In this document: one piece after another, positions 44,367 through 52,562 of the stretch
Layout of the letters: every line of letters begins with the position of its first letter
Numbering within the stretch: position 1 is the first letter of the stretch
Assembly (NCBI GenBank): GCA_002423435.1
Contig: DIWE01000018.1
Location: 144,599-208,598, forward strand
From: Clostridiales bacterium UBA6114
Lineage (GTDB): Bacteria; Bacillota; Clostridia; Oscillospirales; Butyricicoccaceae
Length of the DNA: 64,000 nucleotides
Direction of reading: 5' to 3'
Notes under the pieces: model-generated
The model's database searches: none
What the model was told of the DNA's origin: nothing
What the model saw: the letters and a program-made list of their open reading frames with translations, nothing else
Program-made: the position numbers and the translations under genes

Positions 44367-46039
44367 CTGGCGAGGGCATTGCCTCAAATTTCATCCATGA
44401 TTTTATCGACGAGGACCTGCGGACGGGGGCGTATGCCCGCGTGCAGACGCGCTTTCCGCCGGAGCCCAACGGATATCTGCACATCGGGCACGTAAAGGCG
44501 ATCACCATCGATTTCACGACCGCGATCAAGTACGGCGGCGTCTGCAACCTGCGCTTAGACGATACAAATCCCGTCAAAGAGGACGACGAATATGTAAACG
44601 CGATTATCGAGGACATCCGCTGGCTCGGGTTCGAGCCGGACAAGATCCTGTACGGCTCGGATTATTTCGACATCTGCCACGAAAGCGCCTTAAAGCTGAT
44701 ACGAAAGAGCAAGGCATATGTCTGCGACCTGTCGGCCGAGGAAATCCGGCTTTACCGCGGCACCCTAAAGGAGCCCGGCAGGGAGAGCCCGTTTCGAAGC
44801 CGTTCCGTCGAAGAAAACCTGGACCTCTTCGAGCGGATGCGCCTCGGCGAATTTGAAAACGGGGAAAAAACGCTGCGGGCCAAAATCGACATGACTTCGG
44901 GGAATCTGAACATGCGCGACCCGGTGATCTACCGCATCATGAAGGTGCCCCACGCGCGCACGGGCGACAAGTGGTGCATCTATCCGATGTACGATTTCAA
45001 CCATCCGATCTCCGACGCGGCCGAGGGGGTCACGCATTCGCTGTGCACGCTCGAATTTGAGGACCACCGGCCGCTCTACGACTGGGTCCTAAAGGAGATC
45101 GAGTGGCCGAGCCCGCCGCGCCAGATCGAGTTTGCGCGCCTGAACTTAAACTTCACGCTGACGAGCAAGCGCAAATGTCTCGCGCTTGTGCAAAACGCCG
45201 CCGTCTCCGGCTGGGACGACCCGCGCATGGCGACAATCGCCGGCATGCGCAGGCGCGGCTATCCGGCCTCGGCCCTGCGCAGCTTTGTCGAAAAGGCCGG
45301 CGTATCGAAGACGTACAGTGTCGTCGACTACGCGCTTTTGGAGCACTGCGTGCGCGACGAATTAAACGGGAGCGCGCCGCGCGCGATGGCGGTACTCGAC
45401 CCGATCAAAGTGACGATCGAAAATTACCCGGAATCGAAAACGGAAACCTTTGAGGTTTTGATAAATCCGGAAATGCCGGAGCTCGGAACGAGGGAGATGA
45501 CCTTCTCAAAGCACCTCTATATCGAGCGCGACGATTTCATGGAGGAACCGGTAAAGGGGTATTTCCGCCTGTCGCCGGGCGCCGAGGTGCGCTTTAAGAG
45601 CGCGTACTTCCTCACCTGCAAAAAGGTCGTAAAGGACGAAACCGGCAGGGTGTGCGAGCTCATCTGCACCTACGACCCCGAAACCCGGGGCGGCGACTCC
45701 CCGGATAAGCGCAAGGTAAAGGGCACGATCCACTGGGTCGACCAGAAAAACTGCGTCGACGCCGAGGTGCGGCTTTACGACCGGCTGTTTCTGACGGAGA
45801 ACCCGTCGGAGGACACCGAAAGCGGAAACTTCATGGACAACGTAAACCCCGAGTCGCTGCGCGTCGCCAAGGGCGCAAAGCTCGAAAAATATCTGTCGGA
45901 GACTAACGTCGGGGATACGTTCCAGTTCCTGCGCACCGGTTACTTCTCTAAGGACCCGGCCTCGACGGAGGATACGCCCGTTTTCAACCGGATCGTATCT
46001 CTAAAGGATTCCTGGGCAAAGGCGGCAAACGGGCGTTAA
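44363..46039 (+). CDS. glnS: Glutamine--tRNA ligase
   Basis: A 558-residue class I synthetase of the GlnRS type: the HIGH motif RFPPEPNGYLHIGHVKAI (about 33-50), the LRLDDTNPVKEDDEYV segment, KWCIYPMYDFNHPISDA, a KMSKS equivalent TSKRKCLALV near 273 and the two-barrel C-terminal anticodon domain with RDDFMEEPVKGYFRLSPG. It charges tRNA-Gln directly, so this strain need not rely only on the GatCAB amidation route. It is co-translated with gltX (ATGA overlap) and followed by a short terminator. Confidence 0.95.
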   Translation: MTGEGIASNFIHDFIDEDLRTGAYARVQTRFPPEPNGYLHIGHVKAITIDFTTAIKYGGVCNLRLDDTNPVKEDDEYVNAIIEDIRWLGFEPDKILYGSDYFDICHESALKLIRKSKAYVCDLSAEEIRLYRGTLKEPGRESPFRSRSVEENLDLFERMRLGEFENGEKTLRAKIDMTSGNLNMRDPVIYRIMKVPHARTGDKWCIYPMYDFNHPISDAAEGVTHSLCTLEFEDHRPLYDWVLKEIEWPSPPRQIEFARLNLNFTLTSKRKCLALVQNAAVSGWDDPRMATIAGMRRRGYPASALRSFVEKAGVSKTYSVVDYALLEHCVRDELNGSAPRAMAVLDPIKVTIENYPESKTETFEVLINPEMPELGTREMTFSKHLYIERDDFMEEPVKGYFRLSPGAEVRFKSAYFLTCKKVVKDETGRVCELICTYDPETRGGDSPDKRKVKGTIHWVDQKNCVDAEVRLYDRLFLTENPSEDTESGNFMDNVNPESLRVAKGAKLEKYLSETNVGDTFQFLRTGYFSKDPASTEDTPVFNRIVSLKDSWAKAANGR

Positions 46040-46047
46040 AACAGCAG

Positions 46048-46068
46048 CCGCCGGTGAAAGGCGGTTTT
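46048..46068 (+). terminator. Short terminator of gltX-glnS
   Basis: CCGCC and GGCGG enclose seven bases and are followed by TTTT, nine bases past the glnS stop. The stem is short, so termination may be leaky. Confidence 0.5.
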
Positions 46069-46074
46069 GCATTG

Positions 46075-46175
46075 ACCCTATAGGGGTCTGTTGCCAGCGG
46101 CCCCTCAAAGGGTGCGCTGTTTTGTCAACCGCTCAGGTCACTCTGACAGCCCCTGAAGGGGTCCTCGTCTTCCTT
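46075..46175. repeat. Cluster of three CCCCT/AGGGG mini-hairpins
   Basis: Three small inverted repeats follow one another (GACCC…GGGTC near 46076, CCCCT…AGGG near 46102, CCCCTGAAGGGG near 46152). The last two overlap or abut the 3' part of the small minus-strand ORF. The function is unknown. Confidence 0.35.
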
Positions 46176-46226
46176 TACACTTTCCCTGTCAAGCATCTTA
46201 TCCGCATCTCTACAATTTTCATTCAT
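46125..46226 (-). CDS. Possible 33-residue small protein
   Basis: A short ORF (MNENCRDADKMLDRESVKED… ending in CQSDLSG) starts with ATG at 46226, preceded by a strong GGGGGGAG site at about seven bases. Its start-site quality is better than chance, but it has no hydrophobic segment or known motif. A 9-bp inverted repeat (CCGCTCAGG at 46129, CCTGAGCGG about 120 bases to the right) flanks it. Confidence 0.35.
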   Translation of the reverse strand: MNENCRDADKMLDRESVKEDEDPFRGCQSDLSG

Positions 46227-46443
46227 TTGGACTCCCCCCTTCTGTTTTCCTGAGCGGTCGGCGAAACCTGCTCATTTTATCAGGCGGGGGGATTTTTGTC
46301 CTCCTGCACGGCATAGCCGCTTTTAGTCTTACGCGCATAGCGTGTGGTTGCATATACGCGTCGGCTTCCGCTCGACGTATAATTCAAAGGGGAGCGCCGT
46401 TTAAGCAGCTCCCCTAAGCCCGCATCCAAATCCAAGGAACGTC

Positions 46444-46611
46444 TTAAATTTGTTTTCCGGTCTTAATACGCTCCATTGTTTTCCAAACCTGCGATTCATA
46501 CCGCCGCCATGCCGGGGCGCGTCCGAAAAAATCGGAATTCATTTTTGCAAGTCTGCTTAGTTTCCGAACGGCCGCACGCTCACACCCGGAACCGTTTTGG
46601 CCTGCGGGCGC
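46444..46611 (-). CDS. Possible small or truncated protein downstream of the GPH transporter gene
   Basis: The minus strand is open to a stop at 46444 and its last part reads as credible protein (SRLAKMNSDFFGRAPAWRRY, then ESQVWKTMERIKTGKQI), the only good ATG being at 46542 (32 residues). It may be the C-terminal remnant of a gene or a genuine micro-ORF. I do not recognise the family. The remaining intergenic DNA between 46227 and 46443 shows nothing further. Confidence 0.3.
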   Translation of the reverse strand, partial: APAGQNGSGCERAAVRKLSRLAKMNSDFFGRAPAWRRYESQVWKTMERIKTGKQI

Positions 46612-46620
46612 GATACCGGA

Positions 46621-48024
46621 TTATTCTGAAACGGCGGGACTGTTTTTAGCCGAGGATCTTTTCCTAAGCTGATCCATAATGGATTCAAACAGTTTTCTGT
46701 TAATCCTATAGCGTGAGAAAAGGAAACCCAATAAAATGGCAAGTATACCGGGAACCGTGGTAAATAAATGGTGGATTGTGTTGAGTACTACAGGTGTCTG
46801 TTCCGCGTTCGCGATATATCCAAGCCGTGCCAATAATAAACTCACACCGGCCGTGCCAAAGGCAATTCCAAACTTACTCCCCAAAGAGACAAAAGAGTAC
46901 ATAAAACCATCGATGCGGATGCCGCTTTTTAATTCACTGTATTCTACTGTGTCCGGAATAACACTGAACACACCGGTGCAAAGCATACCCATAAAGAACT
47001 GAGATACGGCGGCCAGCATGTAGAAAAAGACAGGGCTGTATAGCGGGGAGGTAAAAAACATGATGATAAAACTGATCCCGCACAGGACACATGCTAACCC
47101 GGTAACATGTCCTTTATTGCCAATCCTGTTATATATAGGCGCGAAACAAAAGCAGCCAAGGATTAATGGCAACAGGCCGACCAGATTGTAAACAGTGACA
47201 AGATTTTCGTTTCCCACACAGTATTTGAAATAGTAAATAAACATGGCATTGCGTCCGTGAAGATAAAACCCCCAAACAAATTGTCCTAAAAATGCAATCA
47301 CAAACGGGCCGTTTGTAAATACAGCCTTCAGCTTTTGCCCCAACGGATAGGGGATTGACTTCTCTGGCACAACAACTTCATTGCAGGTTCGGAAAACGAC
47401 GATCTGACAGAGGAAGAAAATAATCGCGAAGGAAACAGTGACCCAGAGGAACCCCTTGATTTGGTCGCCGCTGCCGAATAGCGCAACTAAGGGGATTACA
47501 ATCACGCCGATACTGCCACAGGCAATGTTTGAAAAGGCAATACGTACACTGGATAAGCGTCCGCGTTCATCTGTGTTCTGAGTCATTACGCTCGTCATGG
47601 AGCCATAAGGAATATTGACACAGGTATATGCAAGTACCAACAAACCATATGTAATGTACATGTATACAATCTTGGAGGTATTATTCCATTGCGGATGAGC
47701 CCAGAAAAGTAGTATTAATAGGATCGCCGTAGGCGGGGCGGCAAACAATACCCACGGCTTGTAACGCCCCCAGCGACTCTTGCTCCGGTCTGCAAGTGTT
47801 CCGACGATGGGGTCGTTGATGGCATCCCATCCCCGGGCAATCAACATCAGCAAAGAAACAGCGGCCATCGGGATACAAAATACATCAGAATAGAAAAACA
47901 TTAGATATGAGCCAACATATGACCAGCTGAAATTATTTCCGAAATCACCTATGGCGTAATAACACAACTGCCGTTTGGTAAATCTGACATCAGTATTGGC
48001 TGTGTTGCTTCCGGCATTTTCCAC
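46621..48024 (-). CDS. GPH-family (MelB-like) sugar:cation symporter
   Basis: A 467-residue, 12-helix major facilitator. It carries GPH landmarks: YAIGDFGNNFSWSYVGSYLMF near the start, the conserved acidic RGWDAINDPIVGTLADRSKSRWGRYKPW (in two halves around residues 65-92) and IPYGSMTSVMTQNTDERGRL near 129. The family imports sugars, uronides and glycosides with Na+ or H+ and does not phosphorylate them. It is the last gene of the sigma-54-driven minus-strand operon and presumably imports its substrate. Confidence 0.9.
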   Translation of the reverse strand: MENAGSNTANTDVRFTKRQLCYYAIGDFGNNFSWSYVGSYLMFFYSDVFCIPMAAVSLLMLIARGWDAINDPIVGTLADRSKSRWGRYKPWVLFAAPPTAILLILLFWAHPQWNNTSKIVYMYITYGLLVLAYTCVNIPYGSMTSVMTQNTDERGRLSSVRIAFSNIACGSIGVIVIPLVALFGSGDQIKGFLWVTVSFAIIFFLCQIVVFRTCNEVVVPEKSIPYPLGQKLKAVFTNGPFVIAFLGQFVWGFYLHGRNAMFIYYFKYCVGNENLVTVYNLVGLLPLILGCFCFAPIYNRIGNKGHVTGLACVLCGISFIIMFFTSPLYSPVFFYMLAAVSQFFMGMLCTGVFSVIPDTVEYSELKSGIRIDGFMYSFVSLGSKFGIAFGTAGVSLLLARLGYIANAEQTPVVLNTIHHLFTTVPGILAILLGFLFSRYRINRKLFESIMDQLRKRSSAKNSPAVSE

Positions 48025-48059
48025 AAGATTCTCCTCCTTTAATCGCTTCTCTGCCTGTT

Positions 48060-49073
48060 TTATTCAAATGTAATTATACCTTTGATATATTCGGGCGGAT
48101 TCCGGGAAAGCAATTCGAATCCCTTTCCGATCTCTGAAAAGGGAATGCGGTGGGTGATCAGTTCGTTGGTCGGGAAAACTCCTTTGATGTATGCTTCTAC
48201 GCCAATCCGGAAGACCCCCATGTAATCATCCGTGTACCACGGGTGAACCACATGGATTTCCGGTGACCGATACATAAGATTATAGCCCATCTCGACGTCC
48301 CACAGCACTTCCTTAGCATAGACAGAGGGTGCGAGAATTCTGCCGTGCCCCGGCAGTTTGCTGATCTTGAGCGCGGAAGCCAACCCTTTCAGACTGCCGG
48401 TAATTTCTACTACGCAGTCATAAAATTTGCCGCCTGTCAAATCGTAGGAGACATCTTCAATATCCACTTTAGCGGGGTTCATAATCCGGGTGGCCCCGTA
48501 TTTACTAGCCAGCTGCAAACGGTTATCATCAAAGTCTATAGCAACTAACTCCCCCAGATTTCTCCCCTTGAGGGCCGAAATGACCATAAGGCCCATAAAA
48601 CCGCAGCCGATAACGGCGATCTTATCTCCAAGCTTGGGAGTCACGGCACGCGCGATGTTGGACACGCACATCATCGGCTCCCCGATACAGGCATCAATGG
48701 GCTTGCTGGTCTGCGGAATCTTCATCATTTGCGCGTCTTCGGGGACCAGCAAATGTGTGGCAAAGCTCTCCAGCAGAAATCCGGTAACAAATTCTCCGGG
48801 CTTATATCGTGTGACTGCCTTCCCGACAGCGTCTACCTTACATACCGGTTCGTGACCCAACGGCATAGGATAGGGGACGTTTTTGATCATTGCGCCGTAA
48901 CCACGCGCATGAAATCCCGCCGCGCTGGTGCCCAAATAGGCAGGGACATCCGAATGACAAAGACCGACGCTGATTACTTTCAAAAGCACTTCATTGGCGC
49001 GGAGAAGGGGAATCTCCTGTTCGACAAAATCAAAAGTTTTGGGGCCCGTCAAAACCGCGACTGTCCTCTTCAT
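48060..49073 (-). CDS. Medium-chain dehydrogenase (MDR) lacking the structural zinc lobe
   Basis: A 337-residue MDR protein with catalytic zinc ligands in GLCHSDVP and LGHEPV and a Rossmann motif VIGCGFMGLMVISAL (about 167-181). The four-cysteine structural zinc loop present in the two other MDR proteins of this window is absent. The preferred ATG at 49073 has AAAGGA upstream; the open frame extends six codons further to a TTG. It probably oxidises or reduces a polyol or ketose intermediate of this operon. Confidence 0.82.
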   Translation of the reverse strand: MKRTVAVLTGPKTFDFVEQEIPLLRANEVLLKVISVGLCHSDVPAYLGTSAAGFHARGYGAMIKNVPYPMPLGHEPVCKVDAVGKAVTRYKPGEFVTGFLLESFATHLLVPEDAQMMKIPQTSKPIDACIGEPMMCVSNIARAVTPKLGDKIAVIGCGFMGLMVISALKGRNLGELVAIDFDDNRLQLASKYGATRIMNPAKVDIEDVSYDLTGGKFYDCVVEITGSLKGLASALKISKLPGHGRILAPSVYAKEVLWDVEMGYNLMYRSPEIHVVHPWYTDDYMGVFRIGVEAYIKGVFPTNELITHRIPFSEIGKGFELLSRNPPEYIKGIITFE

Positions 49074-49095
49074 AATGCACGATCCTTTCAAACAA

Positions 49096-50070
49096 TTATT
49101 TTTTACTGATTGCCAAAACGGCTTTCCGGGCGATATCCTCTGCGGTAAGATGAAACTTATTTTTTAGAAATTCCACAGGACCCACTTCACCGAATACTCC
49201 GTCAACGCCAACTCTTTCAATGACCACCGGATATTCACAGGAGAGAACCTCTGCCACGGCGCTGCCCAGACCACCGATAATGTTGTGGTTCTCGGCAGTG
49301 ACAACAGCACCCGTCTTTTTGGCACTGGCAATGAGAAGCTCCTTATCAATAGGTTTGATGCTAAACATATCCACCAGTTCTGCTGAAATGCCCTGTTCAG
49401 ACAGAAGCTGTGCCGCTTTCAATCCTTCCTCAACCATGATGCCGCTGGCCACGATGGTGACATCTCCGCCTTTTCTCAGAATTACGCCGCTGCCAATTTC
49501 AAAGCTGGAGCCTTCTTCATAGAGCTTTACCATATTTTTGCGAACCACCCGAACATAAAACATGCCGACTTTGTTTTCCAGTTGTCTGAGGAGGTCGGCC
49601 AACATAGTGCTGTCGCTGGGCTCCAGGATTGTAAGCCCCGGGAAAGCGTGAAGCGCGGCAATGTCCTCAAAAGGCATATGCGTTCCGCCGTTATAGGAGG
49701 CCGTGACGCCCGGATCCGAACCGATGAGCCGGACATTCGCGCCCGCATAGCAACCGGAGATAAAAATTTGATCGTTGGCACGGCGGGACAAGAACGGTGC
49801 AAAAGTATGAATGTACGGTATTTTTCCGGTAGCGGACAATCCGCAGGCCACCCCAACCATATTGGCTTCCTGTATTCCACAGTTCACAAACTGGCTGGGA
49901 TAGGTTTCCTGCATTTTTTTGACGTTGCCTGCAAGGATACAGGCGCCCAGATCGGCTTCAATATCCATTATTGAAGCATTTTTTTCCATCAGGGACATCA
50001 TTGTTTCATAATAAACGCTTGCCATGGTTTTGTTTTCAATTTCGTTTGTTTCGCAAAGTTCAATATGCAC
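49096..50070 (-). CDS. Transketolase, C-terminal subunit
   Basis: A 324-residue protein containing the pyrimidine-binding and C-terminal transketolase domains: the catalytic Glu in NCGIQEANMVGVACGLS (about 66-82), RRANDQIFISGCYAGANVRL and DPGVTASYNGGTHM. It forms an active enzyme only with the N-terminal subunit encoded 16 bases upstream. The start is GTG at 50070 with GGGGAGAG before it. Split transketolases are common in Clostridia. This one is a pathway-specific copy in a catabolic operon. Confidence 0.9.
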   Translation of the reverse strand: MHIELCETNEIENKTMASVYYETMMSLMEKNASIMDIEADLGACILAGNVKKMQETYPSQFVNCGIQEANMVGVACGLSATGKIPYIHTFAPFLSRRANDQIFISGCYAGANVRLIGSDPGVTASYNGGTHMPFEDIAALHAFPGLTILEPSDSTMLADLLRQLENKVGMFYVRVVRKNMVKLYEEGSSFEIGSGVILRKGGDVTIVASGIMVEEGLKAAQLLSEQGISAELVDMFSIKPIDKELLIASAKKTGAVVTAENHNIIGGLGSAVAEVLSCEYPVVIERVGVDGVFGEVGPVEFLKNKFHLTAEDIARKAVLAISKK

Positions 50071-50086
50071 GATATTTCTCTCCCCT

Positions 50087-50911
50087 TTATTGATTTTGTA
50101 ATGCCCGGATTGCCTCGTCCATTTCCTCAGCGGTTACGTTTATATGATGATTCCACTGCCGCTCCGCAAAGGTACACCCCTTTCCCTTGACCGTATTTAG
50201 AATAATGGCTGACGGAACGCCCTTGATTCCTTTTGCTCTTGCGATAGCACATTGAATCTGACTCATGTCGTGTCCGTCCACCGCGGCAGCATCCCAATTA
50301 AAGCTTTTAAACTTTTCTACGTAAGACTGCATGTTTTCAATGTTGGAGGTATAATCATCTAATTGCGCCTTGTTGTCGTCGACGAAAAGAATCAGGTTAT
50401 CGAGTCTTTTCTGGGCGGCAAAGAGAACGGCTTCCCAGATTTGCCCTTCTTGGGACTCGCCATCTCCAATGATACAGTAGGTCATATTGTCTTTTTTATC
50501 CATCGAATGCCCCAAGGCAATTCCACAGGCTATCGAAAGCCCTTGGCCCAGCGATCCGGTAGTCATATCGATTCCGGGAGTTTTTTTTCGGTCGCAATGG
50601 CTGGGAAGATGAGTATTGGGCTGATTGAGCGTGTCCATCCAGTCCATGGGGAAGAACCCTTTAAGAGCCAGCGCCGCATAGACGGCAGGCCCCGCATGCC
50701 CTTTAGAGCAGATCAGCCAATCTCGGTTGTCCCAAGAGGGATTCTGGGGATCGTACCGCATTTCCATACCATACAGTACACTGAGGAGTTCGACAATGGA
50801 CATGGATCCGCCGATATGTCCAAAGCCACGAACACCGATTTGGCGGATCGTTTGGACGCGGATTTGGGTAGAGAAATCGGTAAGTTTCTTTAAAGTAACC
50901 TGATCAATCAT
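50087..50911 (-). CDS. Transketolase, N-terminal (TPP-binding) subunit
   Basis: A 274-residue subunit with GHIGGSMSIVELLSVLYG (about 33-50), LGQGLSIACGIALG and the thiamine diphosphate motif GDGESQEGQIWEA…NLILFVDDNK. It transfers two-carbon units together with the adjacent C-terminal subunit. The ATG at 50911 has AAAGGGG upstream; 14 upstream codons remain open but carry no site. It is the first gene of the operon, about 70 bases from a sigma-54 promoter. Confidence 0.9.
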   Translation of the reverse strand: MIDQVTLKKLTDFSTQIRVQTIRQIGVRGFGHIGGSMSIVELLSVLYGMEMRYDPQNPSWDNRDWLICSKGHAGPAVYAALALKGFFPMDWMDTLNQPNTHLPSHCDRKKTPGIDMTTGSLGQGLSIACGIALGHSMDKKDNMTYCIIGDGESQEGQIWEAVLFAAQKRLDNLILFVDDNKAQLDDYTSNIENMQSYVEKFKSFNWDAAAVDGHDMSQIQCAIARAKGIKGVPSAIILNTVKGKGCTFAERQWNHHINVTAEEMDEAIRALQNQ

Positions 50912-50980
50912 TAAAAATACCCCTTTCTGCCTGCGGGACGGTTTAAACCTCATGTCCCACCGGTTCTAATGGCTTAAGAA

Positions 50981-50995
50981 GCAATAATCATGCCA
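50981..50995 (-). promoter_or_regulatory. Sigma-54 (-24/-12) promoter for the leftward operon
   Basis: The minus strand reads ATGGCATGATTATTGCT, which fits the TGGCAC-N5-TTGC consensus with correct GG-N10-GC spacing. It would start transcription about 55 bases before the transketolase N gene. Confidence 0.75.
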
Positions 50996-51063
50996 TAATA
51001 AGGAAGCGGCAAAAAAGGCTGCAAGATTCGCACTTCTCCGTATGAATCTGATGGTTACATTTT

Positions 51064-51112
51064 GCACATTGCGAAATTTCGCAATAAGCAGGCGCGAAAT
51101 TTCGCAATGTGC
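51064..51112. promoter_or_regulatory. Enhancer-type 19-bp inverted repeat between two sigma-54 promoters
   Basis: GCACATTGCGAAATTTCGC (51064-51082) and its exact reverse complement (51094-51112) are separated by 11 bp. Each arm contains the palindrome GCGAAATTTCGC. It lies about 94 bp from the left and 123 bp from the right -24 element, as upstream activating sequences for enhancer-binding proteins do. The activator encoded at 52563-54575 is the obvious candidate. Confidence 0.75.
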
Positions 51113-51208
51113 GAATTCAAAATGCAAATTTTTAGCTGCATTCCATATAAAAACAGAAGCGTACTCAAAAAGCCGCTATCTTGGACGGCTCAAAAATAAA
51201 ATTTATGT

Positions 51209-51225
51209 TTGGCATGCAATTTGCT
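51209..51225 (+). promoter_or_regulatory. Sigma-54 (-24/-12) promoter for the iron alcohol dehydrogenase
   Basis: TTGGCATGCAATTTGCT matches the sigma-54 consensus, with GG and GC ten bases apart. It gives a leader of about 108 bases before the ATG at 51344. Confidence 0.8.
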
Positions 51226-51343
51226 CTCTTTTTAATGAGATAACTGTTGCTTACACTCTCTTTTTAAAGTCAACTTTGAGTGGACAGTTAATCAGGGATA
51301 CAGGCCCCGAAGCCTGTAAATAACGGAAGAGGAGTTGTGTACG

Positions 51344-52504
51344 ATGAATTTCGACTACTTTATGCCAACAAAACTTATCTTTGGGGCAGGCAGTCTGCAG
51401 CGGCTGGGTACCGAGCCGCTTCCCGGAAAGCATGCCCTGATAGTAATCTCAAGCGGAAAGTCCATGCGCAAGTATGGGTATCTCGACCGTGTGATTAAAC
51501 TATTGCGGCAAAATGGCGCAGACAGCGTCGTTTTCGACAAAATTCTTCCCAACCCAATCGACCGCCATGTTATGGAAGGAGCGGCGCTTGCGCGAGAACG
51601 GCACTGTGATTTCGTCGTAGGACTGGGCGGGGGAAGCAGTATTGACTCGGCAAAATGCATCGCGATGATGAGCGTTAACGAAGGAGAACTTTGGGACTAT
51701 ATTTCCGGTGGAAGCGGCAAGGCTCGACCTGTAAAAAACCAGCCTCTTCCGATAATCGCCATCACTACCACAGCCGGAACGGGAACGGAGGCCGACCCTT
51801 GGGCCGTTACTACCCGAACGAAAACGGGAGAAAAGATCGGCTTTGGGTTTGGCGGTACCTTCCCTCTGTTTTCGATCATTGATTCCGAGTTGATACAAAC
51901 CGTACCTGTCAATCTGGCAATATTTCAAGCTTTTGACGCACTCTTTCATTCGACCGAAGGGTATATCGCAAAAACGGCCAATCCAATCAGCGATCTGTTA
52001 GCCCTCAAGGCAGTCGAGGGCGTATTTACTTATCTTCCCAAAATTTTGCTTGATCCCGGTGACAAAGAGGCGTGGTCTTATATTGCCTTGAGTAACACAC
52101 TGTCCGGCATCGTTGAGAGTATCTCCTCCTGTACCTCCGAACACGCAATCGAGCATGCGATGAGCGGATATCATCCTGAATTAACCCATGGTGCGGGATT
52201 GATAGCCATTTCGCTGGCATATTATTCGTTTTTTGCGAACAAGGTGCCCCAACGGATGATTCAACTTGCTCGGGCTGCCGGAAAAACAGATGCACGCAAT
52301 CCGCAGGACTTTATTCACGCGTTGGCAGAACTTGAGCAGCGGTGCGGGGTGAATGAGATCCGTCTATCCGACTATGGCGTAGAAAACGATCCTTCCAAAT
52401 ATGCCGCCCATGCGCGGCATATTATGCCGGGCCTGTTTTCGGCCGACCCATATCCGCTTACAGAGGGCGATGTTGCCGAAATTATCCGAAAGTCTTATTG
52501 CTAA
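51344..52504 (+). CDS. Iron-containing alcohol dehydrogenase
   Basis: A 386-residue group III dehydrogenase: FGAGSLQRLG near the start, NAD-binding GLGGGSSIDSAKCIAMM (about 92-108), TTAGTGTEADPWAV (about 137-150), and metal ligands in FDALFHSTEGY, EHAIEHAMSGYHPELTHGAG (His residues). The family reduces small aldehydes such as lactaldehyde, glycolaldehyde or sulfoacetaldehyde, or oxidises the alcohols. The ATG at 51344 lies nine bases after GAGGAG. Driven by a sigma-54 promoter divergent from the transketolase operon, it probably disposes of the aldehyde released there. Confidence 0.92.
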   Translation: MNFDYFMPTKLIFGAGSLQRLGTEPLPGKHALIVISSGKSMRKYGYLDRVIKLLRQNGADSVVFDKILPNPIDRHVMEGAALARERHCDFVVGLGGGSSIDSAKCIAMMSVNEGELWDYISGGSGKARPVKNQPLPIIAITTTAGTGTEADPWAVTTRTKTGEKIGFGFGGTFPLFSIIDSELIQTVPVNLAIFQAFDALFHSTEGYIAKTANPISDLLALKAVEGVFTYLPKILLDPGDKEAWSYIALSNTLSGIVESISSCTSEHAIEHAMSGYHPELTHGAGLIAISLAYYSFFANKVPQRMIQLARAAGKTDARNPQDFIHALAELEQRCGVNEIRLSDYGVENDPSKYAAHARHIMPGLFSADPYPLTEGDVAEIIRKSYC

Positions 52505-52510
52505 CCCGAG

Positions 52511-52558
52511 GCTCAAACAAAAAGCGTCCGTTGATCAACGGACGCTTTTTGTTTGAGC
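52511..52558. terminator. Perfect 48-bp palindromic bidirectional terminator
   Basis: The two arms begin GCTCAAACAAAAAGCGTCCG and pair completely, with T-runs on both strands. It lies between the convergent dehydrogenase (+) and activator (-) genes and serves both. Confidence 0.92.
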
Positions 52559-52562
52559 AAAT

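Noticed and set aside
46621..52504. Sulfoquinovose sulfo-transketolase cluster
   Set aside because: Only the split transketolase and iron dehydrogenase fit. The sulfoquinovosidase, sulfoquinovose isomerase and sulfoerythrose isomerase genes are absent from the window.
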